From JASGKO01 sp049840595 (lineage in GTDB: Bacteria; Verrucomicrobiota; Verrucomicrobiia; Chthoniobacterales; Chthoniobacteraceae), in contig JASGKO010000017.1 of assembly GCA_049840595.1 (NCBI GenBank), positions 21,052 to 85,051 on the forward strand: a stretch of DNA of 64,000 nt, given 5' to 3'. A program made the translations under genes and the position numbers. Below the pieces are notes generated by a model. That model ran no database searches, was not told the DNA's origin, and saw only the letters and a list, made by a program, of their open reading frames with translations. Shown piece by piece: positions 57,854 to 64,000 of this stretch. How positions within the stretch are numbered: the first letter of the stretch is position 1; the number at the start of each line of letters is the position of its first letter.

Positions 57854-59284
57854 TCACTGCTCCGAGAGATTTCCGCCGAAATTTCCCTTGATCGTGTTCC
57901 CGCCGCCGTCGGTATAAATCACCCCGAGGGATGTCGCGACCAAGACCCCGCCGCCCGTTTCCGCCTGGTTGCCCGTCACCTCCGACTGGGAAAGCGTAAG
58001 CGCCCCATAGCCTGCATAAATGCCGCCGCCCTGATTGTTCGATCCCTGCACCTTGTTGCCCTCCACGAGACTGCCACTCACCTCCAGCACCCCGCCCTCC
58101 AGGTAAATCCCGCCCCCATCTCCAGTCAGTGCGCTATTCCCCGTGATGACGCACTTGCTCACCGTGATCGTGCTCACCGTGCTGAGGCTCCCCACCTGCA
58201 ACCCCGCCCCACTCCAGCCCGAGCGGTTGCCACTGATGACCGTCGAGACGACATCGATCGCCGCGCCATCGCTGGTCGTGGACAAGCTCATTCCCCCACC
58301 GGAGCCCGTCTTCGCCGTGTTCCCCGTCACCACGCAGTGGGAAATCGTCGCCGTCAGATCCACTTCCAGATTCAGCGCCAACGCCCCGTTCATCTGCACG
58401 GCCGTGTTGCCGGTGAAGGTCGAGTTTTTGATGGAAACACTCCCGCCGCTGCCGGTGGTTTCATTCACATAGAGCGCCCCCTGGTTCTCCGCCAGATTAT
58501 GCAAAAAGTGGCATCCGCTTACCGTGATCGTCGTCACATCCTGCAAGTCCACCGCGCCGCTGGTAAGGGCGTTATTGCCCTGAAAAGTCACCCCGGTGAG
58601 CGACACCGAGTCCGCCCCATCCGCCCAGATCGCGCCGCCGGTGTTCCACGCGTTGTTCTTTGAGAAAATCGAGTTCTTGATCGTCAATGAACCGCTGGTC
58701 GCAACAATCGCCCCGCCCGATCCCTCCGCCACGTTGCTGGTGAACTTCGAGTTCACAATCGTCACCGCCCCGGCGCTCGAAATCACTCCGGCATTGCCAT
58801 TGGCTGATTCCACCTGATCCGAAGAGATATGACTGAACGTGCAGCCTTCCACATCCAGCACCCCGCCGGACGCCACCGAAATGACGCCGGAGTTCACTCC
58901 GTTAAAGCTGTTGGTAAATTTGCAGGCTTTCAGGGTGAGATTCTCCCCATCGAACCAGCCGTCGAGAACGTGTTGCACCGTGAACCCGCTGATCGTGACG
59001 TTGGACAAAGTTCCCGTGTTCCCATCGTCGATCGCCAATGACGAATGATTGCCGTAATCGAGCACGATCTTTCCCCCGCCCTTGATCGTGAGCGACTTGT
59101 CCACCGTCAGCGTGCTCAGCAGATCGATCGTCCCGTGCAGGCTGCTTTTAAAAACAATCGTATCCCCGACGGCGGCGGTGGAGATTGCATCGCGCAAGCT
59201 TCCGGTTCCCGAGTCGAGCAGGTTGACGACCTTGATCGTCGCGGGCGCAATTCGCGCCTCCAGTAGTTCGATGCCGTAATCCAT
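57854..59284 (-). CDS. Right-handed beta-helix surface protein with LEARIAPA N-terminus
   Basis: This is a 476-residue protein. The N-terminus IELLEARIAPATIKVVN carries the LEARIAPA-type motif that opens many Verrucomicrobiota surface proteins. No classical signal peptide is present. The rest is a repetitive parallel beta-helix with about 12 coils, each containing variants of GNTA/GGAI followed by hydrophobic-x-x-S-x-F/V (for example SKFTSNVAEGSGGAI, STFTGNTAVQMNGAL, CVITGNSALTGDGGGI). Such repeats occur in polymorphic-membrane-protein-like and pectate-lyase-fold surface proteins. It ends 4 bp from the convergent BatA-like gene. The function is probably structural or adhesive (inference). Confidence 0.82.
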   Translation of the reverse strand: MDYGIELLEARIAPATIKVVNLLDSGTGSLRDAISTAAVGDTIVFKSSLHGTIDLLSTLTVDKSLTIKGGGKIVLDYGNHSSLAIDDGNTGTLSNVTISGFTVQHVLDGWFDGENLTLKACKFTNSFNGVNSGVISVASGGVLDVEGCTFSHISSDQVESANGNAGVISSAGAVTIVNSKFTSNVAEGSGGAIVATSGSLTIKNSIFSKNNAWNTGGAIWADGADSVSLTGVTFQGNNALTSGAVDLQDVTTITVSGCHFLHNLAENQGALYVNETTGSGGSVSIKNSTFTGNTAVQMNGALALNLEVDLTATISHCVVTGNTAKTGSGGGMSLSTTSDGAAIDVVSTVISGNRSGWSGAGLQVGSLSTVSTITVSKCVITGNSALTGDGGGIYLEGGVLEVSGSLVEGNKVQGSNNQGGGIYAGYGALTLSQSEVTGNQAETGGGVLVATSLGVIYTDGGGNTIKGNFGGNLSEQ

Positions 59285-59961
59285 AATACTTGAAGTGGTG
59301 AATGGTTCTCACGCTTTCCCTCCTATTCCCAGGCCGGCCATTTTCCGGGAAACCGGCCCACGAAAGCGCGGCATTCCAGCATATCAGGCTGTCACAGTTC
59401 AATCTCATTTGAAGCCACCTCGCCTTCATCACGCGGAAATGGGGCTTTTAGGTCCGATGGGGCGTTTGGGGAGAACTCCTGGTTGGATTATAGCATCTCG
59501 CATAATAAATTTCCGAATGAATGGGGTTCGCAGCCGTAGGCTTGAGGGCTGAAGGCCCGTCCTAACTTCAGCCCGGGGCAACGCCCCGGGAACACCGGCC
59601 TCCCTTGATTTTTAGCCCTGAATGGGCGTGAGAACCGCGCCAAGGTTTAGACCGCCTCTTCAGGACTGGAAAATGAAGAAGATCATAAGACCCGGGGCGT
59701 TGCCCCGGGCTTGGGCTGTGCCGCCCCGTCGGGGCTTTCGGAAATTACTTTCGAGAACCACTCCAAGAGCGCATCGTGCGTGTGAAGGCTTACCAAGTTT
59801 GTCCAGCGCAGAAAAGTATGAGGCCCATCGGCTTCGCTCGGGGTAACATTTTGAAGACGAGGCTGGAGCCTCGTGGGCAAGTGCGCTCCCAAGCTGGAGC
59901 TTGGGAGCGAGAAGTAAAAACCGCTATACCACCGACGGAGGACGGGGTAACTATTCGCCCC
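59285..59961. other. Repeat-rich gene-free region, 677 bp
   Basis: This stretch holds REP-like palindromes and no supported gene. Symmetric elements include CCCGGGGC/GCCCCGGG at 59572-59590 and its inverse at 59691-59709, GCCCCGTCGGGGC at 59723-59735, a diverged copy of the 4053-4100 unit at about 59811-59852, CGAGGCT/AGCCTCG at 59858-59873, and a perfect 12-bp hairpin at 59884-59909. The first 200 bp (59285-59480) contain the beta-helix gene's upstream region and nothing else that I can identify. Confidence 0.75.
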
Positions 59962-60402
59962 ATGAGATTTCTCCGATGGGTGGTTTTAGTGATGGCGCTT
60001 GGTGCGGTCTTGGGCGGCGTTCTTTTCCTCCATGCCGATGGCTTTGTTGGCAGTTCAAACCAGCGGATGCAGCGGGATCACAGTTTTTCCGTCCCCGCCT
60101 CGGCCGCGCAGCTTCACTGCGAAGGGCTGATTTCTTTGACCACTTTTCTGGATACCAGCGCCGTGGCCACCTTCGAGATTCCGGCCAGCGATCTCCCGGA
60201 AATTCTCGCCCATTTCAAATGGCATTCCGATCCCAAAAGCAGCGACGACTTTTCGGAGCCGGGCCCTGAAGTTCCTGCGAATTTTGGAAAATTACGCGCT
60301 TCCCGCAGTGGAATGTCAACCGATGGAAATCGAGTTTATCTCCGAACTTACGATGCAAAGGACGATCGAGTTGGGATCTGGATCATGACCTTTTGGAATT
60401 GA
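59962..60402 (+). CDS. Small membrane-anchored hypothetical protein
   Basis: This protein has 146 residues from the ATG at 59962; upstream frame residues translate the repeat region and are excluded. An N-terminal hydrophobic segment (FLRWVVLVMALGAVLGGVLFL) acts as signal or anchor. The mature part has SFSVPASAAQLHCEGLISLTTFLDTSAVATFEIP and a C-terminal RVYLRTYDAKDDRVGIWIMTFWN. It looks like a small exported domain of unknown family. Its stop is 40 bp from the convergent CorC-like gene. Confidence 0.7.
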   Translation: MRFLRWVVLVMALGAVLGGVLFLHADGFVGSSNQRMQRDHSFSVPASAAQLHCEGLISLTTFLDTSAVATFEIPASDLPEILAHFKWHSDPKSSDDFSEPGPEVPANFGKLRASRSGMSTDGNRVYLRTYDAKDDRVGIWIMTFWN

Positions 60403-60441
60403 TCGATCACGTAAAAAGCCGAGGGCAGAGAAGAGGCAGTT

Positions 60442-61833
60442 TTACACCTCCACCGCTTCCGCTTCTCCCTCGACGACCGGCTTGGGCTGGCGCTTGAAGT
60501 GGAGCTGGCCGACGCGGCGGCCATCCGTCTGCGAGACGACGACGTGGAAATCCTCGATCTGGGTGTGCTCGCCCTGCTTCGGCAGGTGGCCGAGCAAGTG
60601 GGTGACGTAGCCGCCGATGGTGCTGACCTCGCTGCTCTCGAGCTCGATCCCGGCGAAGTCGCGCAACTCGTAGAGGCCGAGCGTGCCGTTGACGTAAAAC
60701 TCGTCGTCGCTGATGCGGCGGAACTCGGATTGCTCGGTGTCGAACTCGTCCTGAATCTCGCCGACGATTTCCTCGAGGACGTTGTCGAGCGAGACGATGC
60801 CGACGGTGCCACCGTATTCGTCCACGACGAGGGCGAGGTGCGCATGCTTGGTGAGGAAGAAGTTGAGCAGCTTTTCCAGCGGCATCATTTCCGGCACGGG
60901 CAGGAGGTCGCGCTTGATCGAAAACAGGTCGGGCGTCTGCTTGCGCATGAGCGAGATAAGGTCCTTGATGTGGACCAGGCCCAGCGTTTCGTCGAGATGC
61001 CCGCGGCAGAGCGGGAAACGGGTGTGCCGCGAGACCATGGCGGCCTCGATGTTCTTCTCGAAATCGTCCTCCACATCGAGGAACACGACCTGGCCACGCG
61101 GGGTCATGATGTCGCGCACCACGCGGTGGCGGAGCTCCAGGGCGTTGATCAGGATTTCCTTGCCGATGGTGGTCACCTCCTCGGCCTGCTCGCTCTCGGT
61201 GAGGATGTGGCGCAGTTCCTCCTCGCTGTGCGCGAGTTCCGATTCGCCGACGGAGTTGATCCGCAGCACGCGCTTGAGCACGAAGTTGGCCCCATTGTTG
61301 AGCAGCCAGATGGCGGGCTTGAAGATGGTATAGAAGAGCGCGAGCGGGCGGCTGATATTCAGCGCGATTTCCACCGGCTTGTTGATCGCCAGCACCTTGG
61401 GCGCCTGTTCCCCCAGCACGATATGCAGGAAGGTGATGGCAAAGAAGGCGAAGAAAAAGCTGATCGTATGCACGATCGCGGCCGAGTGAATCCCCACCAG
61501 CGCGGCAAAGGGCTCCAGCATGGTGGCGATGAAAGGCTCGCCCACCCAGCCCAGGGCCAGACTGGCGAGCGTAATGCCGAGCTGCGACGCCGAGAGATAG
61601 GTGTCGAGGTGAGAAATGACGTGGCGCGCAAATTGCGCCCGCTTGTTCCCCTCCTCACTCAGGGCCTCCAACTGGCTCCCGCGCACCTTGACCAGGGCAA
61701 ACTCCGCCGCGACAAAAAAGCCGTTGAGAAAGACCAGCAAGAGGATGCTGGCCAGCTTGAGAAAAATGACTCCACCCGGTTCCCATTCCGTCGCCACCGA
61801 GGTCATTCCTTCGCCCAAAAATAGTGTATTCAT
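60442..61833 (-). CDS. CNNM/CorC-type transporter-associated protein (HlyC/CorC family)
   Basis: This 463-residue membrane protein of the CNNM/CorC family is implicated in magnesium and cobalt homeostasis. It has a DUF21/CNNM transmembrane domain (about 20-200) with FVAAEFALVKVRGSQLE and SQLGITLASLALGWVGEP, a tandem CBS pair (about 215-345) with RDIMTPRGQVVFLDV and GTVGIVSLDNVLEEIVGEIQDE, and a CorC_HlyC C-terminal domain (about 365-450) with DEFYVNGTLGLYELRDF and TIGGYVTHLLGHLP. All segments are intact. Its start is 32 bp from the terminator of rpsN. Confidence 0.9.
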   Translation of the reverse strand: MNTLFLGEGMTSVATEWEPGGVIFLKLASILLLVFLNGFFVAAEFALVKVRGSQLEALSEEGNKRAQFARHVISHLDTYLSASQLGITLASLALGWVGEPFIATMLEPFAALVGIHSAAIVHTISFFFAFFAITFLHIVLGEQAPKVLAINKPVEIALNISRPLALFYTIFKPAIWLLNNGANFVLKRVLRINSVGESELAHSEEELRHILTESEQAEEVTTIGKEILINALELRHRVVRDIMTPRGQVVFLDVEDDFEKNIEAAMVSRHTRFPLCRGHLDETLGLVHIKDLISLMRKQTPDLFSIKRDLLPVPEMMPLEKLLNFFLTKHAHLALVVDEYGGTVGIVSLDNVLEEIVGEIQDEFDTEQSEFRRISDDEFYVNGTLGLYELRDFAGIELESSEVSTIGGYVTHLLGHLPKQGEHTQIEDFHVVVSQTDGRRVGQLHFKRQPKPVVEGEAEAVEV

Positions 61834-61865
61834 TCAGGCTCCCGGTGGCTGCAGCCTTTCCCCTT

Positions 61866-61898
61866 TAAAAAAAAGGGGCAGCCGGCTGGCCGCCCCTT
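61866..61898 (-). terminator. Rho-independent terminator of rpsN
   Basis: On the minus strand AAGGGGC pairs with GCCCCTT around a G/C-rich loop, followed by a run of eight T. It begins 12 bp after the rpsN stop codon. Confidence 0.8.
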
Positions 61899-61910
61899 GG
61901 GAAAGACGAT

Positions 61911-62180
61911 TTACCAGCTCGATTTCGTAACGCCGGGGATGAGCCCGTTCGAGGCGAGTTCGCGGAAGGCGATACGCGAAAGCTTGAAGCGGCGAATGTA
62001 GCCGTGACGGCGACCGCTGGCCTGACAGCGATTCACCAGACGCACAGGACTGGCATTGCGAGGAAGCTGCGAGAGGCCGATGTAGTCGCCTTTTGCTTTG
62101 AGTTCAGCACGGATTGCCGCGTATTTTTCGACCAACGCGCGCTTGTGTTTTTCTTTTTCGATCCAACTGGTTTTAGCCAT
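61911..62180 (-). CDS. rpsN: 30S ribosomal protein S14
   Basis: This 89-residue S14 is the long, zinc-independent form, with no CxxC pairs. Recognisable blocks are MAKTSWIEKEKHKRALVEKY at the N-terminus, LPRNASPVRLVNRCQASGRRHGY, and RRFKLSRIAFRELASNGLIPGVTKSSW at the C-terminus, which contacts 16S rRNA in the 30S head. The gene is single here, outside the usual spc ribosomal operon, and is followed by its own terminator. Confidence 0.95.
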   Translation of the reverse strand: MAKTSWIEKEKHKRALVEKYAAIRAELKAKGDYIGLSQLPRNASPVRLVNRCQASGRRHGYIRRFKLSRIAFRELASNGLIPGVTKSSW

Positions 62181-62240
62181 AAGAGAGCGGACAAGTTAAT
62201 GCCCTTCGCTGGGTTTGCAACCACTTTTTCTGCAAATTGA

Positions 62241-62270
62241 TCTCACGCCGAGGCGCGGAGGCGCAGAGAA
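62241..62270. repeat. Dispersed TCTCACG...GACGCAGAG-type repeat
   Basis: This short element between rpsN and mqnA resembles 22796-22816, sharing TCTCACG and a variant of CGGAGACGCAGAG. Its presence at two distant spacers suggests a dispersed repeat family. Confidence 0.55.
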
Positions 62271-62284
62271 GGGGTTTTGCGAGG

Positions 62285-63070
62285 TTACACGTAATGCAAA
62301 GGCTGGCCACCATCCGGGAGCAAACCATGCTTTATCAACAGTTTACGAAAGAGCTCCAGCGCCTGTTTTTCCTCGGAACCGACGTCGAAACGGATGTATT
62401 CGGTGAGGTATTGCCGGGCAAACTCCGGGTTTTCTTCGGTCGCGACGATTTCCGGCAGCGCGGCAGTGCCCTCCGCTTTTAGGATGCGAAAAGCTTCGGC
62501 AATGGCGCCAACGCCGGGCAGATCGGCGCGAAGCATCCAGAGGGCGAAGACGAAGGGCAGGCCGGTGTGCTGGAGCCAGGCTTCGCCGAAATCGAGGTAG
62601 TTCCACGTCCCGCCATGTTGCTGGCGGAAGTCGATGGCCTGGGTGCCGATCAGCACCCGCGCATCGGCCTCCCCTCCTTTGATATAAGTGGGCTGCATCC
62701 TGTAATACTCGGCCAGCAACACCTGGGCAAGATGCACCGAGGTGCGGGAAGCCGGGTCGAGCGAAACCACCCGGTGCGATTGCAATTCCCCGCGATAGGC
62801 GAGCAGCACGCTGTAAACCGGCCCCCGGCAGGCAATGCCCACGCCATCCGCCGCAACCAGGCCGGGGATGCGCATCGCTTCGAAAACGGGAATCAGCGCG
62901 GCATCGAGCTGCCCGGCCCGCAGATCATCGGCGAGCTGCGCGGGGTGCTCAAAAATCACCGGCACTTCGCCATTGCGAACACCGGAGTGAATGAGCGGCC
63001 GGGAGTTGAGATACTTGACGCAACCGATGCGCAGCCCTTGCAGGGCACCCAAAGTTTTCAAGACATTCAC
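62285..63070 (-). CDS. mqnA: Chorismate dehydratase of the futalosine menaquinone pathway
   Basis: This 261-residue periplasmic-binding-protein-like enzyme converts chorismate to 3-enolpyruvyl-benzoate, the entry step to futalosine-dependent menaquinone synthesis. Family blocks visible are GCVKYLNSRPLIHSG, ALIPVFEAMRIPGLVAADGVGIACRG, SVLLAYRG, ASRTSVHLAQVLL, VLIGTQAID and a C-terminal LELFRKLLIKHGLL. Its ATG overlaps the mqnE stop (ATGA), so the two genes are translationally coupled. Confidence 0.92.
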   Translation of the reverse strand: MNVLKTLGALQGLRIGCVKYLNSRPLIHSGVRNGEVPVIFEHPAQLADDLRAGQLDAALIPVFEAMRIPGLVAADGVGIACRGPVYSVLLAYRGELQSHRVVSLDPASRTSVHLAQVLLAEYYRMQPTYIKGGEADARVLIGTQAIDFRQQHGGTWNYLDFGEAWLQHTGLPFVFALWMLRADLPGVGAIAEAFRILKAEGTAALPEIVATEENPEFARQYLTEYIRFDVGSEEKQALELFRKLLIKHGLLPDGGQPLHYV

Positions 63071-63960
63071 GCCAGCGCGAGGGCTGGGGTCTCGTCCTTC
63101 GTCGTCCCGCGCCGCGTGGAGGCGATCACCTGGTAATGGCTGTCGCGCTGGCGAGGCTCGCGGCCCGCCTCGCGGATCGCGCGCTCCATCGTGTCGATCG
63201 TCTGCTCCTGCGGGGTCTTCGCACCGGCCATGTGGAAGATCTTTTCCTCCATGATCGTGCCGTGCAGATCGTCCACCCCGTAGTTCAGCGCGACCTGCGC
63301 CAGCGGCAGGCCGAGGCTGATCCAGTAGGCGGTGATGTGATCAAAGTTATCGAGGTAAATGCGGCTCACCGCGAGATTGCGCAGCTCCTCGAAGCCAGTC
63401 GCATGCGGGATGTGCTTCAACTCCGAGCGCGCCCCCTCGGGCTCGAAGGCAAAGGGAACGAACCCGGTGAAACCGCCCGTCTCATCCTGCAATTCACGCA
63501 ACCGGCGCAGATGTGCCACGCGATGCGCGGGCGTCTCGATGTGGCCAAAGAGCATGGTGCAGGTGCTGCGCCCCCCCATTTGATGCCAGGTGCGGTGGAC
63601 CTCCAGCCATTCGTCGGCGGTTTCCTTGCCGCGGCAAATCTGGTCGCGGATCGTGGGATCGAAGATTTCCGCGCCGCCGCCAGTGAGGGAATTGAGCCCC
63701 GCCTCGCGGAGGATGCCGAGCGTTTCCTGGAGCGGTTTTTTGAAAACGCGGTCCGAGAGGTGGCGGATTTCCACCGCCGTAAAAGCCTTGATGTGCAGGT
63801 GCGCATCGAGCGCGCGCAGGCGGCGCAGCAGTTCCAGATACCATTCCGACCCCAGGGTCGGGTGCAGGCCGCCGACCATGTGAATCTCGGTGATGCCTAG
63901 CGCGAGCCCTTCCTGGGTGGTCTTCAGGATTTCCTCGATCGTATATTCAAAGGCATGCGC
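63067..63960 (-). CDS. mqnE: Aminofutalosine synthase MqnE, partial (5' end missing at contig end)
   Basis: This is the C-terminal roughly 297 residues of the radical SAM enzyme that joins 3-enolpyruvyl-benzoate to S-adenosylmethionine-derived adenosine. Visible blocks are HAFEYTIEEILK near the truncated end, MVGGLHPTLGSEWYLELL, HIKAFTAVEIRHLS, LNSLTGGGAEIFDPTIRDQIC, ADEWLEVHRTWHQMGG, TMLFGHIETPAHRVAHL and GVDDLHGTIMEEKIFHMAG. The Fe-S cluster motif CxxxCxxC should lie just upstream of 63960 but is replaced by adapter sequence, so the gene is cut by the contig end and is not degenerate. It is coupled to mqnA. Confidence 0.9.
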   Translation of the reverse strand, partial: AHAFEYTIEEILKTTQEGLALGITEIHMVGGLHPTLGSEWYLELLRRLRALDAHLHIKAFTAVEIRHLSDRVFKKPLQETLGILREAGLNSLTGGGAEIFDPTIRDQICRGKETADEWLEVHRTWHQMGGRSTCTMLFGHIETPAHRVAHLRRLRELQDETGGFTGFVPFAFEPEGARSELKHIPHATGFEELRNLAVSRIYLDNFDHITAYWISLGLPLAQVALNYGVDDLHGTIMEEKIFHMAGAKTPQEQTIDTMERAIREAGREPRQRDSHYQVIASTRRGTTKDETPALALA

Positions 63961-64000
63961 AGGTGCTGTTCGGATTCTATCGTGTTTCCCTATTAACCTT
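63961..64000. other. Oxford Nanopore native barcode 04 with flanks (not genomic)
   Basis: The last 40 bases read as an adapter. In the minus direction: AAGGTTAA (64000-63993), a 24-base core at 63992-63969 that matches the published native barcode NB04, then CAGCACCT (63968-63961). The flank-core-flank lengths of 8-24-8 are exactly those of the ONT native barcoding construct. It should be trimmed before annotation. Confidence 0.95.

Noticed and set aside
63961..63999. N-terminal residues of MqnE encoded by the last 40 bases
   Set aside because: These bases are barcode and adapter sequence; the open frame through them is chance.

Overview
The window is high-GC bacterial DNA that most resembles the Verrucomicrobiota. 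The clues are an exosortase/EpsI pair with several PEP-CTERM proteins, a surface protein with the LEARIAPA-type N-terminus, an H-X9-DG pseudopilin, a TIGR03118-family protein, and futalosine-pathway menaquinone genes (mqnA, mqnE). This placement is inferred from gene families; no rRNA is present. The right edge is a contig end: bases 63961-64000 are an Oxford Nanopore native-barcode adapter (barcode 04 with both flanks), not genome. That fits the many one-base frameshifts seen in conserved genes between about 21 kb and 56 kb, so most broken genes here are probably sequencing errors.

Layout. 0-1.3 kb: a partial gene, tRNA-Asp and a Spy/CpxP-like protein. 1.3-18.2 kb: an intact exopolysaccharide/surface-glycan region holding a WecG/TagA glycosyltransferase, exosortase and EpsI, a cupin, a GDP-mannose-3,5-epimerase-like enzyme, a complete GDP-D-glycero-D-manno-heptose pathway (gmhA, hddA, hddC-gmhB fusion), a second epimerase, two GT9 and several GT4 glycosyltransferases, and an O-antigen ligase/polymerase-like membrane protein. 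18.2-25.8 kb: bioA, small unknown genes, a NUDIX hydrolase, murJ and aconitase. 25.9-31 kb: exported proteins (two PEP-CTERM proteins, a TIGR03118 protein, a phosphoesterase). 31-34 kb: a four-repeat helical protein and an MsbA-type ABC exporter.

34.3-40.0 kb: a heme-uptake operon hmuSTUV preceded on the same strand, with tight overlaps, by a pseudopilin-like protein and a PEP-CTERM protein; this is the most interesting arrangement in the window. 40-47.4 kb: IHF/HU, rnhC, mutY, a lipoprotein, a glycosyltransferase-like protein, glycerate kinase, fabD and another lipoprotein. 47.6-49.3 kb: an RsbU-like phosphatase and RsbW-like kinase. 49.3-55.1 kb: addA and addB. 55.1-57.9 kb: a DUF58/BatA-like pair. 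57.9-59.3 kb: a beta-helix surface protein. 59.3-64 kb: a repeat-rich spacer, a small membrane-anchored protein, a CorC/HlyC-type protein, rpsN, mqnA and truncated mqnE.

Several intergenic regions carry palindromic REP-like repeats, including a perfect 48-bp inverted pair at 4053/4243 with a diverged third copy near 59.8 kb.
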